From contig NC_021288.1 of NCBI RefSeq assembly GCF_000402035.1, positions 496,001 to 560,000 on the forward strand: 64,000 bases of DNA. Reading direction: 5' to 3'. The stretch comes from Caballeronia insecticola. Its GTDB lineage: Bacteria; Pseudomonadota; Gammaproteobacteria; Burkholderiales; Burkholderiaceae. The translations under genes and the position numbers were made by a program. Shown here piece by piece: positions 26,364 through 37,465 of the stretch. The notes below the pieces were generated by a model. It was not told where the DNA came from and made no database searches. It was given only the letters and a program-made list of their open reading frames with translations. Numbering within the stretch: position 1 is the stretch's first letter; each line of letters starts with the position of its first letter.

Positions 26364-28328
26364 ATGTCAGGAATTCTTGCGGCGACGAACCCGTCTCGCC
26401 TGTTCATCCGATGCATGCGCTTTCTGTTGCTGCTCGCGTTATCGCTTACGTTGACAGGCGTATCGCTCGCGGTCCGGGCACAGACCGCGGCCCCTATTAC
26501 GCTGAGCGGCACCGGCATGTGCGCGGACGTCAGCGGCGAGTCCACGACGCCGAACGCGCCCGTGATTTCCTGGCCGTGTACGGGCGGCGCCAATCAGCAA
26601 TGGCGGCCCGCTGCGACCGGCACGCGATACAACCTCGTCAATCTGAACAGCGGCCTCTGCATGGACGTATCCGGGCAAAGTCTGGACCCCGGCGGCCCCA
26701 TCATCCAATGGACGTGCAGCGGCGGCACGAATCAGGCCTTCTCGCTGGTGCCGCAAGGCGCGGGCTACGCGATCATCGCGGGACACAGCGGCTTGTGCGT
26801 GAGCGCATCGAGCACGACTTCCCAGGGCGTCCAGTTGACCCAGCAGCGGTGCAACGGAAGCGCGACGCAAACATGGCAGGTGAGCGGCTTGCCGGCGACA
26901 AAACCGCCCTTGCCTTCGAAGTGGTCGGCGCCCATCACGCTGCCGCTCGTTCCGCTGCAAGCGGCCAATCTTCCCGATGGAACGGTGCTCGTATGGTCGG
27001 CTGACAGCGCGCTTAATTTCACCACCGGCGAGGTCACGCCGGGCAAGACCTACACGGCGATCTTCAATCCCTCGACCGGCAAGAGCAAGCAAACGATCGT
27101 GAGCAATACGGGGCACGACATGTTTTGTCCGGGCATCGCCAATCTTCCCGATGGGCGGATTTTCGTGACCGGCGGATCGAACACCAGAAAGACCAGCATC
27201 TATTCGCCTGCGACGAATGCGTGGACCGTGAGTAATCAGATGAATATCTCACGCGGCTATCAGGGCAGCGTGACGCTCAGCAACGGCAATGTGTTTCTCG
27301 TGGGCGGTTCTTGGAACGGCGGCCTCGGCGGAAAGACAGGCGAGACATGGACGCCAGGTTCGGGCTGGCAAATCAACGGCGCAATCGTCGACGACTACAT
27401 CCTCACGAACGACGCCGCCGGCGTATTTCGCGCCGACAATCACGCGTGGATGTTCGCGGTCGCCAACGGGCGCGTGTTTCATGCGGGACCGAGCCGCGCC
27501 ATGCACTGGTTCGATACCGCGGGCAACGGCAGCGTCACCGCAGCGGGCAATCGCGGCAACGACAGCGATGCGATGAACGGCAACGCGGTCATGTACGACA
27601 TCGGCAAGATTCTCACGGTCGGTGGCGCGCCGAGCTACGATCAGTCGACGGCCACGTCCAATGCAACGCTCATCGACATCAGCAGCGGGACCGCGGTGAC
27701 GCGGACCATCGCTCCGATGAGCTATCAGCGTGCGTTCAACAACAGCGTCGTCTTGCCGAATGGACAGGTTGTCGTGGTCGGCGGTCAGACCTTCGCCGCG
27801 CCTTTCTCGGACGACAACGCAATTCTCACCCCTGAAATATGGGACCCGGCGACGAATGCGTTTTCACCGCTCGCCCCGCAGGCCGTGCCGCGCACCTATC
27901 ACAGCATTGCGATCCTGCTGACGGATGGGCGCGTGCTGAGCGGCGGCGGCGGATTGTGCGGCTCATGCGCGACGAATCACACCGACGTGGAGATATTGAC
28001 GCCGCCCTATCTGCTCAACGCGGACGGTTCCGCTGCGTCGCGGCCGAACCTCAATTCCGTGCCTACCGATGCGCAGCTCGGCACGACCATCGTGGTGACG
28101 GCAAGCAGCGGCGTGCGCGCCTTTGCGCTGATGCGTTCGTCATCGGTTACGCATTCGTTGAACAACGAGCAGCGACGCGTGCCATTGAAATATACGGTGG
28201 GCACGGCAGGCGAATATCACTTGACCATACCGTCGGACCCGGGCGTCGTGATTCCCGGCTATTACATGCTGTTCGCGTTGAACGCGAAAGGCGTGCCGAG
28301 CGTTTCGCGCACACTGCGCGTGCATTGA
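26364..28328 (+). CDS. Secreted copper radical oxidase (galactose/glyoxal oxidase-like) with ricin-type lectin domain
   Basis: A 654-residue exported enzyme. A signal peptide spans about residues 1-40. A ricin-type beta-trefoil carbohydrate-binding domain follows (about 45-175; repeated CxDVSG and QW motifs). A galactose-oxidase kelch domain fills about 185-545 and a DUF1929 C-terminal domain about 550-654. All copper-radical residues of galactose oxidase have counterparts: Cys255 (HDMFCPGI) and Tyr299 (SRGYQGS) for the Cys-Tyr cofactor, Trp317 (GGSWNGG) stacking on it, axial Tyr512 and His513 (PRTYHSI) and His597 (SVTHSLN). The enzyme should oxidise alcohols or aldehydes and release hydrogen peroxide. 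It is flanked by an SCO chaperone gene and a cytochrome c gene. The substrate is unknown. Confidence 0.9.
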   Translation: MSGILAATNPSRLFIRCMRFLLLLALSLTLTGVSLAVRAQTAAPITLSGTGMCADVSGESTTPNAPVISWPCTGGANQQWRPAATGTRYNLVNLNSGLCMDVSGQSLDPGGPIIQWTCSGGTNQAFSLVPQGAGYAIIAGHSGLCVSASSTTSQGVQLTQQRCNGSATQTWQVSGLPATKPPLPSKWSAPITLPLVPLQAANLPDGTVLVWSADSALNFTTGEVTPGKTYTAIFNPSTGKSKQTIVSNTGHDMFCPGIANLPDGRIFVTGGSNTRKTSIYSPATNAWTVSNQMNISRGYQGSVTLSNGNVFLVGGSWNGGLGGKTGETWTPGSGWQINGAIVDDYILTNDAAGVFRADNHAWMFAVANGRVFHAGPSRAMHWFDTAGNGSVTAAGNRGNDSDAMNGNAVMYDIGKILTVGGAPSYDQSTATSNATLIDISSGTAVTRTIAPMSYQRAFNNSVVLPNGQVVVVGGQTFAAPFSDDNAILTPEIWDPATNAFSPLAPQAVPRTYHSIAILLTDGRVLSGGGGLCGSCATNHTDVEILTPPYLLNADGSAASRPNLNSVPTDAQLGTTIVVTASSGVRAFALMRSSSVTHSLNNEQRRVPLKYTVGTAGEYHLTIPSDPGVVIPGYYMLFALNAKGVPSVSRTLRVH

Positions 28329-28766
28329 ATGCGGCGACGACGCTATCGGTTGACACGCACCACCGCGATCGGCCTTGTGCTTGTCGCGGTGACATCGCTT
28401 GTTCGCGCGCAGAACGCATGTGAACCGGCCAGCCTGGGCTGTGCGATATTCAACGGACAACATCCGATGACAGCGCATCTGCGCGACGACGATCGCGCAT
28501 TGCCTTCCTGGACGACGCGATGCGTCAATTGCCACGCAGGCACATCGACGGCAGCGCCCTTCGCGCCGCCGCTCACACGCGATTCCTTGCTCGGCGCGAC
28601 GCGTCGCCGTGGAGGACCCATCAGCCACTACGATGCGACGGCCTTCTGCCGCGCAGTGAAAGACGGTATCGATCCGGCAGGCGTTCTGTTGCGCAAGTCG
28701 ATGCCCCGCTATCGGATCACCGATGCCGAGTGCGCGGCACTCTGGGCGTTCGTCGTGCGTCCATGA
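28329..28766 (+). CDS. Small periplasmic c-type cytochrome
   Basis: A 145-residue protein with a signal peptide (TTAIGLVLVAVTSLVRAQNA). One haem motif CxxCH is present (Cys65, Cys68, His69 in TTRCVNCHAG), and Met125 in KSMPRYRI is the likely sixth ligand. The segment GPISHYDATAFCRAVKDGID and the closing YRITDAECAALWAFV are typical of small class I cytochromes in dehydrogenase operons. Its ATG follows the oxidase stop codon directly (TGA then ATG), so the two are translated from one message. It may carry electrons to or from the copper enzyme, although galactose oxidases normally use oxygen. Confidence 0.85.
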   Translation: MRRRRYRLTRTTAIGLVLVAVTSLVRAQNACEPASLGCAIFNGQHPMTAHLRDDDRALPSWTTRCVNCHAGTSTAAPFAPPLTRDSLLGATRRRGGPISHYDATAFCRAVKDGIDPAGVLLRKSMPRYRITDAECAALWAFVVRP

Positions 28767-28779
28767 CGCATGCGCGTGC

Positions 28780-28863
28780 AAAGCCGTCGTCTTCCTTGCG
28801 AGCGCGAATGCGAGCTACATCACCGGCGCGACGCTCACGGTCGACGGCGGCGCCAACGCTTAA
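28780..28863 (+). pseudogene. C-terminal remnant of a short-chain dehydrogenase/reductase gene
   Basis: The last 26 codons before the TAA at 28861 read AVVFLASANASYITGATLTV then DGGANA, the unmistakable C-terminus of classical SDR enzymes (FLAS...YITGxxLxVDGG). Nothing upstream in this frame continues the family; the preceding DNA belongs to the cytochrome gene. The fragment shows that an SDR gene was once joined here and was lost by deletion or rearrangement. Confidence 0.75.
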
Positions 28864-28904
28864 TCATGTAAACCGCCGGCGCCGATGTGCTTGCCGGCGT
28901 CGGC

Positions 28905-29477
28905 TCACTCCATCGAACGATGATAGCGCGCCACATACCGCGCTTGCCCGATGACCTTTCCGTGCATCTGATACGCGACGAGTGCCGGACTGGAGGCCGC
29001 TTTCACGTCGATGCTCGGCACCGTGAGCGCCGAAGCCGTCACGATGTATCGATGCGATTCGCCTTGCGGCGGGCACGGTCCGCCATAAGCCGATGCGCCG
29101 AAGTCCGTCAACGTCTCGACCGCGCCGGCCGGCAACAACTCCGCATGATTCGACGCGCCCTTTTTTATCGATGTCTGCGAAGGCGGAATGTTGACGACTT
29201 GCCAGTGCGTCCAGCCGAGACCGCCGGTGGGCGCATCGGGATCGTGAATATTGATGACGATGCTCTTCGTTCCCGCAGGAACATGCGCCCACGAGATGTG
29301 CGGAGACACGTTAGCGCCATGACAGCCGAAACCGCCGTACACCTGTTCGTTTGCGAATTGACCTCGATCGAGACCATCGACTTTGACCGAGAACGGCTCA
29401 GCGAAGGCAATAGTCGGCACGATCGCGAGCAAGGTTGCGTAACAGACTGTGCCTCGCAACGTGGTTTTGAGTTTCAT
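28905..29477 (-). CDS. Exported YbhB/YbcL (Raf kinase inhibitor-like, PEBP) family protein
   Basis: A 190-residue protein with a signal peptide (MKLKTTLRGTVCYATLLAI then VPTIAFA). The PEBP fold is clear: GANVSPHISWAHVPAGTKSIVINIHDPDAPT, then WTHWQVVNIPP and the ligand-pocket segment GGPCPPQGESHRYIVTASAL. Family members bind small phosphorylated or lipid ligands; bacterial roles are obscure. The frame is open to 29711, but GGAGA lies just before the ATG at 29477 and the signal peptide begins there. It is convergent with the SDR remnant. Confidence 0.9.
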   Translation of the reverse strand: MKLKTTLRGTVCYATLLAIVPTIAFAEPFSVKVDGLDRGQFANEQVYGGFGCHGANVSPHISWAHVPAGTKSIVINIHDPDAPTGGLGWTHWQVVNIPPSQTSIKKGASNHAELLPAGAVETLTDFGASAYGGPCPPQGESHRYIVTASALTVPSIDVKAASSPALVAYQMHGKVIGQARYVARYHRSME

Positions 29478-30170
29478 GACGATCTCCGATAGGGGAAAAA
29501 TTAATTCATTCATCACACAATAATTCGCATTCCACACTAATAAATTTTCGATTCGGCGTTCAACAGCAATAATCCTTAATAGCTGGAATCGGAAACCTGA
29601 GGAATTCAAACCTGGACTTCTCGCGCGAGATGTCGAGACAGATTTTAGGATCGCCCTCGCCGTGCCGGTAGACGCTCGAATGCGATCACCATGTTGTATT
29701 CGCGGCAACAATGACGAGCTGAGCTTCCCTTCCCCGGAGTTCTCAAACTACGGGACATGCCGCTCGATACGGCCTGCACACCGGCGACCTACGCAAGTCT
29801 CAAAGATTCAGCAGATACCGTGGTCGGCTTCTACGATGGCCGCATATCAGGACGCAACCGCATCCGGTAGTTATCCGAACGGTTTTTTACATATTCCACA
29901 AATGCTGCCCGACGGCATCAGTCTGAAAATTGAATCATTCCGAAAAGTTGGCCTTCCCCCAGCAAATCTTTCGCATTACTTGAATTGTCGGATATCATCG
30001 GATTCCATCCGGCACGTGCAATGACGCCATGCAAAACCTGCAACGGACGCCATCTTCGTCAAATTTAGCCGGAAAAAATCCCGTCACTCATCGAATGAGG
30101 TGCCCCATCTGGCGGGCACAACTTCACTTGTAATTCACTCATCGAAATAGCCGTTAGGTTTGCGAATAAA
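29478..30170. other. AT-rich intergenic region with a possible gene remnant
   Basis: About 690 bases, clearly poorer in GC than the surroundings. A 36-codon frame from ATG 29757 reads PLDTACTPATYASLKDSADT then VVGFYDG before a stop; this weakly resembles the start of glycoside-hydrolase-like DUF1906 domains, and could be a fragment. The rest shows no gene. The region should also contain the promoter of the interrupted beta-galactosidase gene. Confidence 0.3.
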
Positions 30171-30453
30171 TTGATAAAAAATAGTAAATTTCTGTTGACA
30201 GTGGCCGCAGCACCACTTGCAATCCTTTTGGCAGGATGTGGCGGCGGTGATCCCAACGACACCGCTGCCTCGGTTCATAGCCAGGCCGCGAATAATCCGC
30301 CTCCCGCAGCGGTTGCGGCAGCCGCCGTGCCGTCGCTAAGCTCGTCGCAGGCACCGAGCAACGCGCGTATCGCGTACGACCGCTACTCGCTGATGATCGA
30401 GGGACAGCGCGTCATCCTCAACGGCGGCGAAGTCCACTACAACCGGATGCCTT
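30171..30453 (+). pseudogene. N-terminal part of GH35 beta-galactosidase lipoprotein gene, interrupted by IS21-family element
   Basis: From a TTG at 30171 the frame gives a lipoprotein signal (FLLTVAAAPLAILLAGCGGG), an Ala/Pro/Ser linker, and RIAYDRYSLMIEGQRVILNG followed by GEVHYNRMP, the start of a GH35 catalytic domain. At 30454 the insertion element begins and the frame then runs into a stop at 30518. The continuation lies at 33350-35913. Base 30453 is the first base of codon 95 and joins in frame with 33350 when the element and one copy of the target duplication are removed. The start codon is uncertain because no good ribosome binding site is visible. Confidence 0.85.
30448..30453. repeat. 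Target site duplication of the IS21-family element, left copy (TGCCTT)
   Basis: TGCCTT at 30448-30453 is repeated directly after the right end at 33344-33349. The preceding base is A on both sides, so the match can also be read as ATGCCTT; the 6-base reading gives the element TG...CA ends. Confidence 0.85.
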
Positions 30454-30500
30454 TGTGGCGCGACAATCCGGATGAGAGACGCGCGACAATCAAGTTGAGA
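30454..30500. repeat. Left terminal inverted repeat of the IS21-family element
   Basis: Forty-seven bases matching the reverse complement of 33297-33343 with 12 mismatches and no gaps. It contains two tandem units of the GCGCGACAATC...TGAGA motif. More copies, in both orientations, follow up to about 30775 (near 30531, 30563, 30598, 30674, 30719 and 30752). Confidence 0.85.
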
Positions 30501-30779
30501 ATGTCGCGGCAGAAATGATGATGCCGATGTTGATTGACGCTGGCAAGCGTTTATTCATTGACGCGCGGCGTTGATTGACGCGGGCGAGTGGGTGTCGCGC
30601 GACAATCAAGCTGAAGCCACCAGTCGTTTTGGATTGCTGTGTAATGGTGACGCCGCAGGTATTCTGGCTGCGCGACAATCAGGATGAGAATGTGTTGGCG
30701 TGGAAGATGATGCCGGAGTTGATTGACGCCGGCTAGCTTTGCCTGCGAGCCGCGCGTCAATCAGGATGAGAACAGTGGG

Positions 30780-33160
<2,381 letters not shown>

Positions 33161-33296
33161 CTACATGGAAGAGCTGTTCATACCCGATTTACCGCGACCA
33201 CCGACAAGGCACCCCGGTAGCGGGGTGGACTCCTCGGCGCGGCGTTGCGGCAGCGGTTCCGGGCTACGCCCTCCACCGCTGCCGCATCGCCAGTAC

Positions 33297-33343
33297 TCTC
33301 ATCCTGATTGACGCGCTGCTCTCATCTTGTTTGACGCCCGGCA
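33297..33343. repeat. Right terminal inverted repeat of the IS21-family element
   Basis: Forty-seven bases forming the inverted partner of 30454-30500, with two units of the GATTGACGC/TTTGACGC motif separated by CTGCTCTCATC. Confidence 0.85.
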
Positions 33344-33349
33344 TGCCTT

Positions 33350-35913
33350 CCCCGGACGACTGGCCCGATGTCCTGCAACGCATTCGCGCGGCAGGCTTCA
33401 ACTCCATCTCCATCCTGGTGCCCTGGAACTATCACACGCCCGCGGAAGGCATGTCCCGCTGGGATGGCCGGTACGACCTCGAACGATTCCTCTCCAATGC
33501 GCGTGATGCGGGCCTGTACGTCGTTGTGCGTCCGGGTCCGTATATTCAGGGCGAAGTCGACGGCGGCGGCTATCCGAGCTGGGCGCTCGGCAAGCCCGGT
33601 TTCTTCCGGACCAACGACAGCCGCTGGCAGGCGCTCTGGCAGAACTGGTATGGCCAGGTCATGCCGCGCATCGCCCGATGGCAATATGGCGGCGCCAATC
33701 ACGGCACGGTCATCGCAGTGCAGATCGAGAACGAGTATCCCGGTGTGTTCACCGGCGCCAATCAGTACATGAGCGCCCTTTACACGGCGGCTCGCAGCTA
33801 CGGCATTACCGTGCCGATCACGCACAACGATCAGCAGGTGTTCGGTTCCCTGCCCGCCTCAGGCAAGTTCGCCAATATCGTTGACCTGTACGGCTTCGAT
33901 AACTACCCCTACGGCTTCCAGTGCTGCAGTCAGTGGAACACCAAAACGTTCTCGCAGGTCGATCAGTTCGAGAGCATGTACCGCGCCGTTGCGCCGCACA
34001 CGCCGTTGTATTCGCCCGAGATGCAGGGCGGCCTCGTCAACCTCAACGGACAGGACAAATCCACGGCCGATCAGAAGTACGATCGCATGATGGGCTACGC
34101 CACGGTTCAGCAGTTATCGACGTTCGGCCAGGGTGTCACCATGGTCAACCAATATCTGGCTTATTCGGGCACGACGTGGGGCTATTCGGGCTTTCCGAGC
34201 CTGGGCACGGCCTATGACTCGGCGTCTCCCATTCGCCAGTGGACGGGCCTGGGCACGCTCTTCGACGAGCAGCGCCGTATCAACCTGATGGTCGACGCAG
34301 CAAGCCCGGCGCTTGCCGCAACGGATCAGGCCGGCAATGCCGTGACGAGTAACGATTCGGCGCGTCTGTATCGCGTGCGCCGGTCCATCGTGGACGGAAG
34401 TCTCCATGTGTTCCTCCGCAACGCGGACGCGGGAGATCGTGCACCCACGCTGAAGCTGAATGGGCATACAACCCTGCCCGTACCGTTGCCAGCATATAGC
34501 GCCCGGTATCTGGTCGCCGGTCTGAACACTCAGGGCTGGATGATCAACTGGACCACCGCTGAACTCCTGCATGCCCGGCCAGGGACGCTGGTATTCATGG
34601 GCGATCGCGGGCGGCAGTACGAAGCAAGCGTCAACAACCAGAGCGTGACCTTCACGGTGGGCGACCCGCAAGTCATCCGTGTGGCCGGCGGTCAGCTTTT
34701 GATTCTCGACCGCGATGCAGCCGCGCGCTTCTGGCCGCTTGCCGACAAGATGGTCGTGGGACCGGCATTGGTCACCGGCAACCAGATGTCCGTGGACAAG
34801 GCGATGACGGTCTACACGCTCGCCAGCGGCAACCTTGTCAGGACACAGGTGGCAGGCCCCGATCAGGTCACGCTGCCGGTCTTGTCGAACTGGCGCTTCC
34901 AGGCGGACTCTCCGGAACGCCTCCCATCGTACGATGACAGTGCGTGGCGCAACGCGGATATCAAAGTCAGCCAGACACAGTACCGCCCCGTGACAAGTCC
35001 GATTCTCAACGCGGACGCGTATGGCATGCCAACAGGCTATGTCTGGTATCGCGGAAGATTTTCGGGCGCGGCCAAGGGCATGTGCATCGAGGGTCGTCAC
35101 CGCTATCAGGTCTGGCTCAACGGCAACAACCTCGGCACCTTCACCAGCAACGCGGAAGCGCCGGGGCTCAATGGACTCCCTGCGCTGGGCGCCTTGCCGA
35201 TGACGCATGACGCGCGCGCCATCACCTTCCCCAGCCAATATCTGGCCGCGAACGGCAATAACGTCATCAGCGTCCTGACGGAAAACTGGGGGCACACGAT
35301 GGACGCGCTCGCTTCCAATCAGGCCAAGCAGCCGCGTGGCCTGATCTCCGCGGGCATCGACTTCGTCGGTTGGGGTTCGCTCTGCGGCTGGACGATTCTG
35401 GGTGAAACGCCGTCGGTCGCGGGCATTGGCGGTTTGTCGATGCCGCCCTCGGAAGGCATTTACGGTGGTATCACGTGGAAGATTCAGGGCGGCAATCCGG
35501 CGGACTATCCGAACGCATCCGGCCTGACGGGCGAGCGCGCCGGCTGGTACAAACCTGAATATTCCGATGCAGGCTGGACGTCCGTCAGACTTCCGGACAG
35601 CAGCGTGCCCAAGGGTCAGGTGGGCTGGTATCGGACAACGTTCAGCGTCACGGCGCCCGCGGGTGTTCGCTTGCCTCTTGGTATCCAGATACCCAGCGCG
35701 GCTCAGCCGGGCGAGCTTTTCGTCAACGGGGTTCACATCGGCCGGGCCGGACGCGATAACGCGGAAGTGTTTCCTCTGACGCCAGGTCTCGTCTACACCG
35801 ATGGGCGTCCCAACGTCATCGCCTATGCCCGGTGGGTGGTCGGAAGTTCCACCTCCACACCTGCGCTTTCGCTGGTTGGTTTCCCGGGAGAGAAGGTCAT
35901 GGCATTGCCTTGA
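33350..35913 (+). pseudogene. C-terminal part of GH35 beta-galactosidase gene, separated from its start by IS21-family element
   Basis: This part codes for about 854 residues; with the N-terminal piece the intact protein would be about 948 residues. The GH35 barrel is clear: SISILVPWNYHTPAEG, VVVRPGPYIQGEVDGGGYPS, the acid/base glutamate in VIAVQIENEYPG and the nucleophile glutamate in TPLYSPEMQGG. The rest forms C-terminal beta-sandwich domains ending GWYRTTFSV...LFVNGVHIGRAG. It would cleave terminal beta-galactose residues outside the cytoplasm, given the lipoprotein signal on the first piece. A TTG at 33331, inside the element, could allow expression of a truncated protein without export signal; there is no strong ribosome binding site for it. 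Confidence 0.9.
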
Positions 35914-35927
35914 CGGTCTGTATCACG

Positions 35928-35968
35928 CGCCGGACGCGGCAACCGTGAGAATGGTTGCCGCGTCGGCG
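35928..35968 (+). terminator. Strong hairpin after the beta-galactosidase gene
   Basis: A stem of about 16 pairs (CGCCGACGCGGCAACC type, with one bulged G in the left arm) and a loop GTGAGAAT, starting 15 bases after the stop codon. The T-tract is poor, so termination is likely but not certain. Confidence 0.6.
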
Positions 35969-36099
35969 TGTTGCGTTTCGGGCCGCCACGCATGCGGCCC
36001 GATCCGTTTCATCGCTGCTTTTCGTTGCTTCCTGCTGCTTCTCGCTGCTTCTCACTGTCTCTCGCGCGAAAACGCTGCGAGTCATGTGACCGATATCGA

Positions 36100-36340
36100 T
36101 CTTGCCGCTCTCGCTCGCAATCAACGCGAGTCCGTTCACGGGCTTCGACGGATACTTCATCGTGTTAGATCGGCTCGACTTTCCAAAGCTCCATTTCCGC
36201 GCGTCCGCACCCCTTCGGCGTTACGCAACGGCTCGTGCTGGTTCTCAGCATCGCGATTACGGTGTATCTGTTCTTCTTCAAGCTGCCCGGCATCCTGCTG
36301 TTCGCGAACTCGGCTACTAGTGGGCGAATCGTTTCGTCGC
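36100..36340 (+). pseudogene. Remnant of an M50-metalloprotease/HlyD-type membrane protein gene
   Basis: One frame gives [20 protein letters not shown] then [13 protein letters not shown]; after a frameshift near 36215 the next frame gives [20 protein letters not shown] then PGILLFAN before a stop. The order FDGYF...D.L..P.LH.RA then a hydrophobic ITVYxFFFKxxGIxLF segment resembles the membrane part of large peptide zinc metalloprotease/HlyD-fused exporters. The zinc site and the adaptor part are missing. DNA from about 36341 to 36606 has open frames but no recognisable product. This is a tentative family call on a decayed gene. Confidence 0.35.
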
Positions 36341-36606
36341 CACGCTGATGGAGAACAACGAACGCACCATCGCTGTTCCATGTTCTCGTCGCGCTCGATG
36401 CACCGCCCGTCAACATGTGGGAACCGCGCGGTCAATTGCAGATCGAATGCGCGCTGGTCCGGCAGAGCGGGTTCAATGCCAGGTTTTGGTGCGGTTGCAA
36501 GAGCAATGGCCTACGGGCGAACAAACAGCGCATTTATGTCGAGGACAACATGCCCCCGACAAGCGCATACTCTTTAAGAACGGTGAAAGCCAAGGGAGAG
36601 ACATCC

Positions 36607-36885
36607 GTGAACGAACCGGCTGAAGACATCCAGTCCACCTTTCTGCGCGTTCTCGTTGACGAACAGACGCCTGTTTGGGTGTTTCTGGTCAACGGCATCA
36701 AATTGTCGGGTGTCGTTACCTTGTTCGACAGGTACGCGATTTCCCTTCGCTCAACCTCCGGCAGCCAGACCATTTTCAAAAGCGCAGTCTCTACCGTCAT
36801 GACTCAGCACGCGTTCTCAGCCAAGCCGGCGGGCGCCGAGCGGGCACCTCATACCGAGCGTCGTCCGCGTGTCTACCGGCAGTAG
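36607..36885 (+). CDS. Divergent Hfq-like RNA chaperone
   Basis: A 92-residue Sm-like protein. The core reads VWVFLVNGIKLSGVVTLFDR then YAISLRS and TIFKSAVSTVM, which lines up with the Sm1 and Sm2 motifs of Hfq (IYLVNGIKLQG; YKHAIST). Differences from canonical Hfq: the arginine rim RRER is replaced by VDEQ (residues 17-20), and the YKH triad of the proximal U-binding site is FKS (57-59, His to Ser). The distal-face motif and the NGIKL lysine remain. GGGAGAG is seven bases before the GTG at 36607. The C-terminal 25 residues are basic (PHTERRPRVYRQ). It is a paralogue, not the housekeeping gene, whose hflX neighbours are absent here. Confidence 0.8.
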   Translation: MNEPAEDIQSTFLRVLVDEQTPVWVFLVNGIKLSGVVTLFDRYAISLRSTSGSQTIFKSAVSTVMTQHAFSAKPAGAERAPHTERRPRVYRQ

Positions 36886-36969
36886 TGAGTGCGGGTGGTT
36901 CTGTTGACCGCTGCGCGCGTTCGCTCTCAGCGGTTTAAAGACCGCTGGGCGATCTTCGAGCCCAACCGC

Positions 36970-37314
36970 TCAACACGCGTTAAGCGCCGCCTTGAATCCG
37001 TCTTCCGTGAGCGGTTTGAGAAACGCGCCGTCGAAATATTCCGACTGCTCTTGCACGTGCCGCTCATCGCCGGTTACCGCCACGACGCAAGCCAGTTTGC
37101 TCGGGCCCGCCGCCCGCATGCGTCTGCACAGGTCGCGGCCATCCACGTCCGGCAGACCGATATCGAGAAAAATGGTGTCGTAGCGATTGTCGCTTGTCAG
37201 CAGCATCGCCTGATGGCCGTCGTGAGCCACATCCGCCACATGCCCGAGAGACACGGCGAGCGCTCTGAACGCCTCGCAAAGGTGCGTATCGTTTTCTACA
37301 AATAAGACGCGCAT
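36970..37314 (-). CDS. Stand-alone response regulator receiver protein
   Basis: A 114-residue CheY-like domain with no output domain. The acidic pair is in VLFVENDTH, the phosphate-accepting aspartate in TIFLDIGLPDVDG, the threonine in VVAVTGDER and the lysine in GAFLKPLTED. The short segment before the ATG at 37314 lacks a strong ribosome binding site; an upstream start at 37362 is possible. No sensor kinase is adjacent. Such proteins either act as phosphate sinks or bind partner proteins. Confidence 0.88.
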   Translation of the reverse strand: MRVLFVENDTHLCEAFRALAVSLGHVADVAHDGHQAMLLTSDNRYDTIFLDIGLPDVDGRDLCRRMRAAGPSKLACVVAVTGDERHVQEQSEYFDGAFLKPLTEDGFKAALNAC

Positions 37315-37465
37315 TATTGACTCACCGAGACGGTACTCGCCTGGCGTCAGGTTGACGCTCAAAGGCTCGTGGGGTGGAACGGCTGGACATCAACCACCCT
37401 ACGCAAGATGCGGACCAATAGACAAAGCGGCGAAGTGGCGGCGTTGCGAAGTCGGCATATGCCGC

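Noticed and set aside
30171..30518. 115-residue lipoprotein as a gene of its own
   Set aside because: Its last 20 or so residues are coded inside the insertion sequence; the rest is the start of the GH35 gene.
30454..30775. Repeated GCGCGACAATC/TTGATTGACGC units considered as a CRISPR or REP array
   Set aside because: Spacing is irregular, orientation is mixed and the units match the ends of the IS21-family element.
33331..33349. TTG at 33331 as a genuine start of the beta-galactosidase
   Set aside because: It lies inside the insertion sequence, has no good ribosome binding site and would give a protein without signal peptide and without the first barrel strand.
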